DNA of 64,000 bases from assembly GCF_902459665.1 (NCBI RefSeq), contig NZ_CABPSL010000001.1:62001-126000 (forward strand), given 5' to 3'. The first letter of the stretch is position 1. Each line of letters starts with the position of its first letter. Shown here one piece after another: positions 1 through 9,600 of the stretch. This DNA is from Pandoraea cepalis (GTDB lineage Bacteria > Pseudomonadota > Gammaproteobacteria > Burkholderiales > Burkholderiaceae). The position numbers and the translations under genes were made by a program. The notes under the pieces were generated by a model. That model was not told where the DNA came from and ran no database searches. It worked only from the letters and a program-made list of their open reading frames with translations.

Positions 1-279
1 GGCGTACGCGTAGCCGAGGACCTTGCCGTCGCGCTCTGCAACGAGGTACGGCAGTCCGGCGTCGAGACCCTTCGTGCAACGCGCGCGCATCTCGGCCTCG
101 TCGGGCGGCACTTCCTCGAACGACGCCGTGCCAGTGCGCACGTGATGCGCATAGATGGCCGTGAGCGTCGGCAGGTCGTCGTCGCGCACGGGGCGCACCG
201 TGCACGCTCCACGCGCGGGTTCCGTGTCGACGCGTTGCGGCGCGTTGGGGAGGGAGGCGTGAGCGGAGGACGACGACAT
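1..279 (-). CDS. GNAT-family N-acetyltransferase (phosphinothricin acetyltransferase-like), C-terminus outside window
   Basis: The frame opens at an ATG at 279 and runs off the left edge, giving the first 93 residues. After a short variable N-terminus the protein reads VRPVRDDDLPTLTAIYAHHV, then a T-G-T-A-S-F-E-E stretch and PYLVAERDGKVLGYAYA. This is the usual start of the PAT/YncA branch of GNAT enzymes: beta1-alpha1, the conserved TASFE segment and the beta3-beta4 hairpin. The acetyl-CoA binding loop lies beyond the window. Enzymes of this branch acetylate small amines such as phosphinothricin, methionine sulfone or methionine sulfoximine; the substrate here cannot be told. It seems to stand alone, 133 bp from the next gene. 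Confidence 0.8.
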   Translation of the reverse strand, partial: MSSSSAHASLPNAPQRVDTEPARGACTVRPVRDDDLPTLTAIYAHHVRTGTASFEEVPPDEAEMRARCTKGLDAGLPYLVAERDGKVLGYAYA

Positions 280-412
280 ACGAACAGACCCGAGCGTTGA
301 GTTTCACAACGAACCGGTGTCCCGGTCCGTGACAGTCAATAGTGTGCGCTTCGTCAATTCATAATAAAAGCTTGCGTTGATTATGCAGTGCATAAGCATC
401 GCTTTGAGATAC

Positions 413-1840
413 TCACACGCCGCGCAGGCTGTCCTTGCTGGCGGCCGGTGACGCACTGTCGGCGTGCCGGGCGGCGTCGCCACCCGTGGCTTCCGGCGCC
501 GCGTTCATGACATCGAGCCGCTGCCGCACGAAGCCAATGTGTTCGCGCAGCACATAGAACTGGTCGGCGTACGCGAGCGGGATCTTCAGCCGATTGACGG
601 CGGCTTCGATGGCGTCGAGCCGATGGCGCAGGCTTCGGTATTCGGTGTGGGCGTCGTCGGCCAGCGCTTCGCGTTCGAGCGCGATGAGCGCGCCGTACCA
701 GCGGTACAACCGCGATTTCACGCGCCAGCTGTACAGCGACGGCACCAGCCGGAATGCCGGAATCAGCACGACGAGGATCGGCACGAGCAACACGACGATG
801 CGATCGGCGAGACTCGCGACCCAGAACGGCAAATGCCGGTACAGAAACCCCTTGCCGGACTTGTAGTAGCGTGCGGCATCGTCGGAGATCGGGAATTCGT
901 GGACCTGAGCCGATGGGAATTCCCCGGCGCGTTGCAGCAGGTTGGCCTTGCCGTGCACCTCGCGCGCGGCTTCGATCAACAGATCGGAGAGTGCCGGATG
1001 CAGGCTGTCGCGCGCGACGAGTTCGACCGTCGGGCTGATGACGTGTACCGGTTGTGCCGGCAGGTTGCGACCGAGGTCGAAAACGCCGCGCGGCAATGTG
1101 AGTTGATTCAGATACGTGAAACGGCGCGTGTACGCATCGGCCTGCGCGAAGTCCATCAGCCGCACACCGGGCGTGCGGATCAGCTTGCCCAATGTCGGGC
1201 CGGTGGCGGTGTCGCCGGTGAGCATGGCGGCGTCGACGCGTCCGTCGATCAAGGCCTGCGCGGCATCCTGTCCGTCGTATGCCGTGAGCCGGGTCGCACC
1301 GCCCGGCTCGATGCCGTTCGCCTTGAGCAGCGCGAGCGACAGTGCGCGTGCGCCACTGCCTTCGCGACCGATGGCGATGCGCTTGCCTGTCAGGTCAGAC
1401 AGCTTCGTGACGCGCGCCCCGCGATAGAACACGGAAATCGGCGCATAGAACACGCTGCCGAGCGAGACCAGGCCATCGACGTCGAGGCCTTGCGACACGC
1501 CCCCCTGCACCAGGCCCAGGTCGACGTTTTGCGATGCGTCGGCGAGCCGCTCCACGTTCTGGCGCGAGCCCTCGGACGTGAGAACGACGAGTGTGATGCC
1601 GTCGCGCGCGAGGATCGTCTTGTAGCGTTGTGCGGCATTCCAGAAGGAGCTGCCTTCAGGGCCGGCGCTGATTGTCACGGTGCGCGGCGGCGCCGGTCGT
1701 ACGAGCCATACGGCGAGCCAAATGGCCGCCATCGACAGGAGGATGACCGGGCCGAAGGATACGGCGAGGTCGCGCCAGGAAATGGCGACGAAGCGGGCGC
1801 GGATTCGCCGGTGGGCGGGTGAGTTCGAATCGGTCGTCAT
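413..1840 (-). CDS. TAXI-family (TRAP-type) solute-binding protein with membrane anchors at both ends
   Basis: This 475-aa protein starts at the ATG at 1840. An upstream in-frame start would lie inside a hairpin. Residues about 28-47 form one transmembrane helix. They are followed by TVTISAGPEGSSFWNAAQRY and a periplasmic-binding-protein-like domain typical of TAXI proteins (TRAP-associated extracytoplasmic, glutamate/aromatic acid type). A second strong hydrophobic helix (IVVLLVPILVVLIPAF, about residue 345) precedes a charged, helical, roughly 100-residue cytoplasmic tail. Classical TAXI subunits are free periplasmic proteins working with DctQM; no TRAP permease genes are nearby. It may therefore be a sensor-like or scaffold protein rather than a transporter part, but that is inference. 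The ligand is unknown. Confidence 0.75.
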   Translation of the reverse strand: MTTDSNSPAHRRIRARFVAISWRDLAVSFGPVILLSMAAIWLAVWLVRPAPPRTVTISAGPEGSSFWNAAQRYKTILARDGITLVVLTSEGSRQNVERLADASQNVDLGLVQGGVSQGLDVDGLVSLGSVFYAPISVFYRGARVTKLSDLTGKRIAIGREGSGARALSLALLKANGIEPGGATRLTAYDGQDAAQALIDGRVDAAMLTGDTATGPTLGKLIRTPGVRLMDFAQADAYTRRFTYLNQLTLPRGVFDLGRNLPAQPVHVISPTVELVARDSLHPALSDLLIEAAREVHGKANLLQRAGEFPSAQVHEFPISDDAARYYKSGKGFLYRHLPFWVASLADRIVVLLVPILVVLIPAFRLVPSLYSWRVKSRLYRWYGALIALEREALADDAHTEYRSLRHRLDAIEAAVNRLKIPLAYADQFYVLREHIGFVRQRLDVMNAAPEATGGDAARHADSASPAASKDSLRGV

Positions 1841-1871
1841 CGAAAGCAGGCAGGCTTGACCCGCATATCCA

Positions 1872-1920
1872 ACACCCGGCCGATCATACGCCATCTATGC
1901 TGACTGATCGGGCCGGGTGT
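1872..1920 (-). terminator. Hairpin between the LysR gene and the TAXI gene
   Basis: Arms 1872-1886 and 1905-1920 pair over 15 bp with a single bulged G, around an 18-nt loop. It lies just past the stop codon of the minus-strand LysR gene and before the TAXI start. There is no clear U-tract, so it may be a weak terminator or an mRNA-stabilising structure. Confidence 0.45.
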
Positions 1921-1925
1921 CTTCG

Positions 1926-2846
1926 TCAACGATGCGCGAGGCTCTGCGCAAGTTGCTTCCAGAGGTGATCGGCGGCGGGCGACAGACGCCGGCCCACGCG
2001 CGTCATCATCTGGCTGGAGAAGCCGGTCGCGATCGGATGATCGATGGGCACGGCGACCAGCTCGCCAAGCTCGATGCCGCGTCGCGCGGTGATCGCCGAC
2101 ATGAAGGCCACGCCAAGGCCCGCCGCCGCTAGCGTCTGCGCGGTGTTGAACAGATCGACGCGGTAGGCGGGCGTCACGTTCAGGCGCGCGGTGTCGAGCA
2201 CCGAGTGCACGAATTGCTGCACGCCGTGGGCCTCGGTCATGAAGATGAGCCGTTCGTGCGCCAATTCCGAGGGCGGCACACTCGCCATGGTTGCGAAACG
2301 ATGGGTGGGGGCGACCACGGCGCACAGGGCCTTTGCGGCGAACGGATGAATGCGCATGGCCGGATCGTCGGCGGAGCGCGCGCATAGTCCGATATCCACG
2401 ACGTCGTCGCGCACGAGCGAGAGCACGGCGGGCGTCGGGCCGGAGCGTATTTCGACGAGGATATCCGGGTAGCTCATCGAAAAGCGCTGCAACGCCTGTG
2501 CGATCAGGCGTCCGATGAACCCTTCTCCGACACCGATCGCCACGCGCCCTCGCTTCAGATGCCGGTATTCCTCCAGCCGCGCCGACAGGTCACGCTGACG
2601 CCGTTGGCCGTCGCGGTAGTAGTCGATGAGCACCTGACCGATCTCGGTGACGCTCACATTGCGTCCGCGCCGTTCGATCAGCGGAAAGCGCAGACGCCGC
2701 TCGAGCGCCGCGATCTGCCGGCTGACCACGGATGGATTCACGCCGAGCGACTCGGCGGCCATGCGCACGCCGCCCGTCGCGGCAATTTCGGCAAGATATT
2801 TGAGCGCACGCTCGCCGATGTCGTCGATCCACGCCTCGTAGGTCAT
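1926..2846 (-). CDS. LysR-family transcriptional regulator
   Basis: 306 aa. Residues about 14-73 form the LysR winged helix-turn-helix, with AAESLGVNPSVVSRQIAALE as the recognition part. An effector domain of the periplasmic-binding type follows (GRVAIGVGEGFIGRLIAQAL, DILVEIRSG, GLGVAFMSAITARRG). It is divergent from the amidohydrolase/MFS pair at 3114-5611, with a 267-bp gap. That is the standard LysR arrangement, so it probably controls that pair in response to the substrate or product. The HTH begins slightly later than usual because of a short N-terminal extension. Effector unknown. Confidence 0.85.
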   Translation of the reverse strand: MTYEAWIDDIGERALKYLAEIAATGGVRMAAESLGVNPSVVSRQIAALERRLRFPLIERRGRNVSVTEIGQVLIDYYRDGQRRQRDLSARLEEYRHLKRGRVAIGVGEGFIGRLIAQALQRFSMSYPDILVEIRSGPTPAVLSLVRDDVVDIGLCARSADDPAMRIHPFAAKALCAVVAPTHRFATMASVPPSELAHERLIFMTEAHGVQQFVHSVLDTARLNVTPAYRVDLFNTAQTLAAAGLGVAFMSAITARRGIELGELVAVPIDHPIATGFSSQMMTRVGRRLSPAADHLWKQLAQSLAHR

Positions 2847-2973
2847 TCGCTTCTCAGTGTTGTGTTCGTGGGAATGCGTCGGTCTGACCCGACGCCGGCC
2901 GGGGGCGGTCCAGATCGCGTCGACGGCCCCAGAAAAATCTCGTCAAACCATTGAATAAAAACAATTTTCTGTC

Positions 2974-2988
2974 GATGGCGTCGCCATC
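2974..2988. promoter_or_regulatory. Palindrome in the LysR/amidohydrolase divergent region
   Basis: GATGGCG-T-CGCCATC is a perfect inverted repeat with 7-bp arms. About 35 bp further on, TGTTG and CAACA flank nine bases (3013-3031). Both lie in the divergent gap between the regulator and the M20 gene. Either could be a LysR operator; the second is closer to the T-N11-A form. Not demonstrated. Confidence 0.35.
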
Positions 2989-3113
2989 TTGCTACTTTGC
3001 CAGGGCGACCAATTGTTGACTTGAAAGCAACATTTTGACGTGGTTTGCGTCATGGGTGGGAATTTTCGTCGGTGCAATACTCCGCGTTATTCAACAAGAG
3101 AGAGGAGCCCCCG

Positions 3114-4304
3114 ATGAGCGAGACTCGCTACTGCGAAGTGAGCGATTTGCTGGAGGCGCGCGCGCCGCTGGCCGAAATGCGTCACCACATCCATCAACAC
3201 CCCGAACTGTCCTACGAGGAAGTCGACACGTCGCGCTACGTGGCGCAAAAGCTCGAAGGCTGGGGGTATCAGGTCACGCGTCATGTCGGCGGTCACGGCG
3301 TGGTGGCCTCGCTCACTGCGGGCACGAGCGGTCGCACCGTCGGTGTGCGCGCCGACATGGACGCGCTGCCGATTCACGAACAGACCGGCCTCGCCTATGC
3401 CAGCGTGCACGACGGCAAGATGCACGCCTGCGGCCACGACGGTCACACGACCGTGCTGCTCGGCGCCGCGCAGCAACTTGCGAAGACACGCAATTTCGAC
3501 GGCACTGTTCACCTGATTTTCCAGCCGGCGGAAGAAGCCGGTTCGAACAGCGGTGCCGAACAGATGATCGCCGACGGCTTGTTCGAACGCTTCCCGTGCG
3601 AGGCGATCTTCGGTCTGCACAATCACCCGGGCGTACCCACGGGCACGTTCGGCTTCCGCGCCGGCCCGCTGATGGCCGCGTGCGACACCGTCAAGATTCG
3701 TATCCACGGCCGTGGCGGTCATGCGGCGCGACCGCATCTGGCGATCGATCCGGTGATGATCGGCAGCAGCCTGGTGATGGCGCTGCAAACCGTGGTCGCG
3801 CGCAACGTCGACCCGACCGAAGCCGCCGTCGTGACGGTCGGCACGTTCCATGCCGGCTTTGCGCCGAACGTGATTCCCGAGGAGGCCGTGCTGGAGCTGA
3901 GCGTGCGCTCGTTTTCGGCGGACGTGCGTGCCACGCTGGAGGCGCGCATTCGCGCGCTGGTGACCTCGCATACCGAGGGCTATGGCGCGAGCGCCGACAT
4001 CGACTATATCCGTGGCTACCCGGTGCTCGTGAATACCGAGGCGGAGACAGCGTTCGCCTGCGGCGTGGCCGAAGAGCTGGTGGGCGCCGAGCACGTCATC
4101 TCGCCGTTCCCGCCGATCGCGGGCAGCGAAGACTTCGCGTACTACCTGCAGAAGGTGCCGGGCTGCTTCATTCGCCTGGGGAACGGCGAGGGCAAGCCGA
4201 TGCTGCACAACGCCAAGTACGATTTCAACGACGACAACCTGACCATCGGCGCGGCCTTCTGGACCCGTCTGGTCGAACGCTTTCTTGCCAAGGAGCGCGC
4301 ATGA
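3114..4304 (+). CDS. M20 family amidohydrolase (hippurate hydrolase / N-acyl-amino-acid deacylase type)
   Basis: 396 aa from the ATG at 3114, which has a GAGAGGAG ribosome site just upstream. The in-frame codons further 5' lack one. Metal-site motifs of the M20D branch are present: RADMDALP (80-86), CGHDGH (106-111) and QPAEEAG (138-144, with the catalytic Glu pair). A dimerisation domain contains HGRGGHAARPH, followed by the final IAGSEDFAYYL motif. Members split N-acyl amino acids, such as hippurate to benzoate and glycine, or release IAA from conjugates. The stop overlaps the start of the following MFS gene (ATGA), so the two are co-translated; the transporter probably brings in the substrate or exports the product. 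Exact substrate unknown. Confidence 0.9.
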   Translation: MSETRYCEVSDLLEARAPLAEMRHHIHQHPELSYEEVDTSRYVAQKLEGWGYQVTRHVGGHGVVASLTAGTSGRTVGVRADMDALPIHEQTGLAYASVHDGKMHACGHDGHTTVLLGAAQQLAKTRNFDGTVHLIFQPAEEAGSNSGAEQMIADGLFERFPCEAIFGLHNHPGVPTGTFGFRAGPLMAACDTVKIRIHGRGGHAARPHLAIDPVMIGSSLVMALQTVVARNVDPTEAAVVTVGTFHAGFAPNVIPEEAVLELSVRSFSADVRATLEARIRALVTSHTEGYGASADIDYIRGYPVLVNTEAETAFACGVAEELVGAEHVISPFPPIAGSEDFAYYLQKVPGCFIRLGNGEGKPMLHNAKYDFNDDNLTIGAAFWTRLVERFLAKERA

Positions 4305-5611
4305 GCATCGCCACTTCCACATTGACGCTTGACGGCGCACAGCCGTCGCCGATGACCGCTGCGCAACAACGCAAGATCGTGTTTGCCGCCGTCATCGGCA
4401 ACCTGCTGGAGTTCTTCGACTTCACGGTCTACAGTTATTTCGCGCTGACCATCGGCAAGCAGTTCTTCCCGGCCCACGATCCTGTCACGTCGTCGCTGCT
4501 GGCGTTCGCCGTGTTCGCGGTGGGCTTCGTGATGCGCCCGCTCGGCGGTTTCGTGCTGGGCCGCTACGCGGACCGTGCCGGCCGCAAGCCGGCGCTCACG
4601 TTGACCATCGGCTTGATGGCACTCGGTTCGGCAGCCATCGGCCTCGCGCCCACGTATGCGCAGATCGGTCTGGCCGCGCCGTTGCTGATCGTCGCGGCGC
4701 GCCTGCTGCAAGGCTTCGCCCAAGGCGGTGAATTCGGTGCGGCGACCGCCACCTTGCTGGAAATGGGCGGTGCGAAGCGCCGCGGCTTTCGCGCGAGCTG
4801 GCAGTTGGCGAGCCAGGGCGCGGCCGCGCTGCTCGGCTCGGGCCTGGCCGCGAGTTTGGGCTTCCTGCTCTCGGACGACATCATGCACAGCTGGGGCTGG
4901 CGGATTCCGTTCCTGCTCGGTACGCTGATTGCTCCGGTCGGGATCTACCTGCGTCGTCACATTCAGGAAGAACCGCCGAAGGCGAAGACGATCGCCGGTC
5001 GCGACGACCCCAAGCGCGGCGTGTACGTGCGCAACTGGTTCCTCACGATCTTCTCGATCATGGGGATGTCGGTGTCGACGTACGTGATGATGTATTACAT
5101 GCCGACGTACTGCATTCAGTACCTGGGCCTGCCGCCGAAAATGTCGATGTTGACCGGCGTGGCGGCCAGCACGATCTCGCTGGTGATGTGCCCGATCTAT
5201 GGCGCGTTGTCGGACAAGATGGGGCGACGCAAGCCGCTCACGATCATCGGCCGCGTGGCGCTCGTCGTGCTGCTGTATCCGGCATTCTGGATCATGACGC
5301 ACTTCCCCTCGCTGCCGGTCGTCCTGGCGGCGCTGATTGTCCTCATGCTCTGCTACACGATGGGGTCGGCCCCCGCTTACGCGCTGATGCCGGAGAACTT
5401 CCCGAAACATCTGCGCGCGGGCTACATGTCGAGCGCGTATGCCATCGCGGTGTCGGTGTTCGGCGGTACGGCGCAGCTCGTGGCCGGCTGGTTGATTCGT
5501 GCGACGGGCAACAAGATGGCGCCGGCCTGGTACATGATCGTCTGCGTGATCATCTCGCTCATCGCCGTGTCGATGTTTGAAGAGACCGGCAACAAGGTGC
5601 TCGACGAGTAA
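4301..5611 (+). CDS. MFS transporter, metabolite:H+ symporter (MHS/ShiA-ProP) type
   Basis: 436 aa with 12 predicted membrane helices. The start ATG at 4301 overlaps the stop of the amidohydrolase by four bases. MHS-family hallmarks are NLLEFFDFTVYSYFA in helix 1, GRYADRAGRKPAL (87-99) in loop 2-3, LLQGFAQGGEFGAA in helix 4, and a second GALSDKMGRRKPL between helices 8 and 9. Relatives carry citrate, shikimate, alpha-ketoglutarate, proline/betaine or aromatic acids with protons. Coupling to an M20 amidohydrolase suggests uptake of an acylated amino acid or similar carboxylate. Confidence 0.88.
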   Translation: MSIATSTLTLDGAQPSPMTAAQQRKIVFAAVIGNLLEFFDFTVYSYFALTIGKQFFPAHDPVTSSLLAFAVFAVGFVMRPLGGFVLGRYADRAGRKPALTLTIGLMALGSAAIGLAPTYAQIGLAAPLLIVAARLLQGFAQGGEFGAATATLLEMGGAKRRGFRASWQLASQGAAALLGSGLAASLGFLLSDDIMHSWGWRIPFLLGTLIAPVGIYLRRHIQEEPPKAKTIAGRDDPKRGVYVRNWFLTIFSIMGMSVSTYVMMYYMPTYCIQYLGLPPKMSMLTGVAASTISLVMCPIYGALSDKMGRRKPLTIIGRVALVVLLYPAFWIMTHFPSLPVVLAALIVLMLCYTMGSAPAYALMPENFPKHLRAGYMSSAYAIAVSVFGGTAQLVAGWLIRATGNKMAPAWYMIVCVIISLIAVSMFEETGNKVLDE

Positions 5612-5675
5612 GCGTCTGAGGTCGGTAGCCCAGCGCGAACGCAGTGCCAATCCGTTTCGCCGCATGACGCCGACT

Positions 5676-6662
5676 TCACCGCCGATCGAGGACTTTCATG
5701 ACCAGCGCGGCGGCGGTCGCGCGGGTTTCCACGTGGAGCTTTCGGAACAGGTGTTCGAGGTGCTTGTTGACGGTGCGGGGCGCCATGCCGAGGATGTCCC
5801 CGATGTCGCGATTGGCTTTGCCGCGCGACACCCACAGGAGCACTTCGGCTTCACGTGCGGTCAGGCCGAAGTGCAGGGAAAGCGCCGAGCAGTAAGCGGT
5901 GTCGTCGGCTTCCGTGAGCGTGACGATCCACTCGCCGGTCTTCGGGGCCGGGGCGGCCGTGGCGGAACGGCGAACGTTCTCGAGCACGCATTCATGGACG
6001 ACATTCGCCTGCGCGCCTTGCGCAAGCCAGGCCACGAACCAGTGCAGCAACGGCGCGGGCAAACGCGGTTTGGCGACGTCCTCGTGCGTTGAGCCGTACG
6101 CCGCGATCTGCCGCGCCGCCTGAGGACTCTGCCAGCAGATCGCGCCGTCTTCCGAGACGATAAGCGCCGCGCGCGCGCCGAGCGAGAGCGCTGCCTGTGC
6201 ATAGGATTGCGCGCGCGAGCGCACCACATGCGCGCCAATGCGCGCGCACACTTCCTCCGGGCGCACGGGTTTCGTCACGTAATCGATGCCCCCGACGCGA
6301 AAGCCCCGCACGACATGCTCGCTTTCCGTCAGCGACGTCATGAAGATGACCGGAAGATGCTCGTAACGTGGGTCCTGTTTGATCCGCGTGCAGGTCTCGA
6401 AGCCGTCCATCGCGGGCATTATCGCGTCGAGCAGCACGACGTCCGGCGTGACCCGCGCCAGACACTTCAATGCCGCCTCGCCGCTTAACGCGACGAGCAC
6501 CGCGTAACCGTTCGCTTGCAGGGTATCGGAGAGAAAGGCGAGATTGTCGGGCGTGTCGTCCACGATCAGCACGATGGGACGGTTTCCCTGCCACTCCGGC
6601 GGGTCGCTCGCCTCCGTGGGCGCATCATGCACCGGTGGCGCGGGGCAGGTGAACAAGCTCAT
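5676..6662 (-). CDS. LuxR/NarL-type response regulator, partner of the adjacent NCS1-kinase
   Basis: 328 aa. I chose the ATG at 6662, which has AAGGGA 8 nt upstream. A receiver domain covers residues about 30-145, with IVLIVDDTPDN and the phospho-acceptor Asp79 in LLDAIMP. A linker of roughly 110 residues follows, then a C-terminal LuxR helix-turn-helix (about 262-320, LTAREAEVLLWVSRGKANRD, then TVNKHLEHLFRKL). The gene overlaps the 3' end of the kinase gene by 38 bp, so they form one unit. The long central segment resembles a degenerate sensory (PAS-like) region, which is unusual for a NarL-type regulator. Its likely target is the divergent urt/fmd/amiE operon. Confidence 0.88.
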   Translation of the reverse strand: MSLFTCPAPPVHDAPTEASDPPEWQGNRPIVLIVDDTPDNLAFLSDTLQANGYAVLVALSGEAALKCLARVTPDVVLLDAIMPAMDGFETCTRIKQDPRYEHLPVIFMTSLTESEHVVRGFRVGGIDYVTKPVRPEEVCARIGAHVVRSRAQSYAQAALSLGARAALIVSEDGAICWQSPQAARQIAAYGSTHEDVAKPRLPAPLLHWFVAWLAQGAQANVVHECVLENVRRSATAAPAPKTGEWIVTLTEADDTAYCSALSLHFGLTAREAEVLLWVSRGKANRDIGDILGMAPRTVNKHLEHLFRKLHVETRATAAALVMKVLDRR

Positions 6663-9600
6663 TTTCAAGTTCCCTTAGCTGAAAGCGTTCGGCAAGTGCG
6701 CGTAGCGTTTCGATCTGGGTGGACAGTGCGGGGTGGACGCGCCGCGCCTCGTCGAGTTGCTCGACGACGCCTTGCACATAGCCGACGTCGAGATGCTCGC
6801 GGATACGCTGAAGCACCCCCTCGGGCAGCGCGAGCTGAATGGCGTCGGACGTCGCCGCCGATGTCTCCGCCCGCGCCGCGCTGGGCGTCGTCGTCGGTTC
6901 CGATGCAATCCATTCCAGCGCAAGCAGTTGTGCGAGCTTGTCGAGCAACAGATTCACCTGCAACGGCTTGGCCAGATAGCCTGCGCAGCCGGACGCGCCG
7001 GCACGCTCGCGATCGTCGGCGAAAGCGTTGGCCGAGAGCAATACGACGGGCGCCGCCGAGAGCTGATTCTCACGAATCAGGCGGCTGGTTTCGTAGCCGT
7101 CCATCAACGGCATTGAGATGTCCATGATGATCGCGTCGGCGGTGTGAGTGCCGAGCCATCGCAACGCGTCGGGACCGCTGGCGACTTCGGTCACGTCGAA
7201 GCCCAGCGGCGTGAGCAGTTGGACGACGATCCCGCGCTGATCGGCCAGGTCGTCCACCACGAGAATCGTACGGCGCGACCCGGCGTACCCGCGAATACCC
7301 GCCAACTCGGTGTAGACATCGGGTGCGCTTCTCACTGCCGGTGCGAAGAGTTTCACCACGAAGTGCGTGCCGCGCCCGACCTCGCTGTGCGCGTCCAGAC
7401 TGCCGCCGAGCGCATGCGTGAGCAATCGGCAGATCGTCAGCCCGAGGCCCGCACCGTGATCGTCCGCATGGGCGGCGTCGCCACGCTCGAACGGCAGGAA
7501 GAGACGCGCCATTTCCTCAGGCGCGATGCCGGGTCCGGTATCGATCACCTCGAACTTCAGCGTGTCCAGCGCGTGACTCACGCGCAGCGTCACCGTCCCT
7601 GCAGACGTGAAGCGAATTGCGTTGCCGATCAGGTTGGTGAGAATTTGCCCGAGGTACTTCTGATCGCATTTCACCGTCCCCGGAATTCGACCGACGACCT
7701 GGACATCGAAGGCGAGCGCTTTTTCCATCGCCAACGGACTCATCATCGACGACACGTGAGACACGAAATCGGTCAACGACACTTTCGTGATGTTCAATTG
7801 CAGCTTGCCGGCTTCGATGCGCGCGACGTCCAGTAGTCCGTCGACCAGCGCGAGCAGATGCTCGCCGCTGCGATGGATGGTGCGAACCGCGTTGTAGCGC
7901 GTGGGGGACAGTTCTTCCTTCGCCTGCATCAGAAGCTGCGCATAGCCGAGGATGCTGTTGAGCGGCGTCCGTAGTTCGTGACTGAGGCCCGATACGTAAC
8001 GGCTCTTGGCCTGATTCGCCGACTCGGCGGCCGCGCTCGCGCGCTTGAGCGCCTCGTCGGTCTTCTGGTGCGCTTCGATTTCCTGCATCAGCAATTCGTT
8101 TTGCCGTTGCGATTCCTCTTCGGTGACGCGGCGGCTCTCGCGCTCCAGCACGAACCACCACGCCGCGATGCAGCCCACGAGGGCGAGCGAGAAGAAGATC
8201 TTGAGGAAGCTGCTTCCTATGATCCCGACTTCCGCCGCGCTGATCGACGCCACACTCTGCGACCAGATCAGCAGCAGAACGCCAGCCAACACGGCAAGGA
8301 TGGCCAGCACGAGGCTCGCATAGCGAATGAGCCGCAACGCCGCGGGCCCCAGCCGCAGGCGCGGAAACACGCAGTGCAATGCGCGATCGGCCTGCGCGGA
8401 GAAGCGCGCGTGCGGCTTGCAGCGATCATGACAACGGGAGTCCAGCGAGCAGCAAAGCGAGCAGATCGTGCCGCCATAGGCCGGACAGTGGGCCGTGTCC
8501 TCCGGTTCGAACGCGTGCTCGCAGATCGCGCAGCGCAGCGATCTGGCGTCGCCGGTCGATTGCGGCTTGCGCGCGAGGTAGTACTTGCCGCGTGTCGCGA
8601 TGGCAATGATCGGCGCGCAGACGAACGCCACGCCGAAGGCAAGGAACATCGACATCGCCTCGCCAAGCTCGCCGAAGGCGCCTGCCCGAGCCGTGAGGGC
8701 CGCCACGACGCCCAGCAACATCGCGCCCAGCCCGACGGGATTCACATCATAGAGATGTGCGCGTTTGAACTCGATGTGACGCGGGCTGTATCCCAATGGT
8801 TTGTTGATGACGAGATCGGCGCACAGCGCGCCTATCCAGGCCACGGCAACATTCGCATACAGCGAGAGCACTTTGCCGATCACCTCGAAGACACCGATCT
8901 CCACGAGCAGCAGCGCGATCATCACGTTGAAGACGAGCCACACCACGCGCCCCGGATGACTGTGCGTGAGACGTGCAAAGAAGTTCGACCAGGCCAGCGA
9001 TCCCGCATACGCGTTCGTCACATTGATCTTGAGCTGCGAGACGATGACGAAAAGTGTCATGGCCGGCAGCGCCCAACCGGCCAGCCCAGCGGGATCGAGG
9101 AGGATGTGATAGGCGACGAGATACATCTGCGTGGGCTGCGCGGCTTGCGCGACCCCCACTTCGTTCTGGATCGCCACAAATGCGAGGAAGGCGCCGCCGA
9201 GCATCTTCAGCGCACCGGGTACGATCCAGCCCGGGCCGGCGCACAGTAGCGCGAGCCACCAGCGCTTGCGGTTGCGCGTCGTCAGCGGCGGCAGGAAGCG
9301 CAGATAGTCCACCTGTTCGCCGATCTGCACGATCAGCGCGAACACGACTGTCGACGCCTGTCCGAACGCAATGAGACTGAACGCCCGGCCTTGCGGGGCG
9401 AATCCCGCGAACGTGGTCCACTCGCGCAGCATCCCGGGGTGGTGCCACAGCACTGCGGCGTAGGGCAACACGAACAGCACGATCCACAGCGGCTGTGTCC
9501 AGCTTTGCAGCCGGTTGATGAGCGTGATGCCGAACATCACCAGCGGAATCACGACGAGCGAACTCACGACATACGCGAGCGCCAGCGAGATGTGGAAATA

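Noticed and set aside
3087-4340. 417-codon open frame opposite the M20 gene
   Set aside because: Composition and lack of motifs mark it as a shadow of the amidohydrolase.
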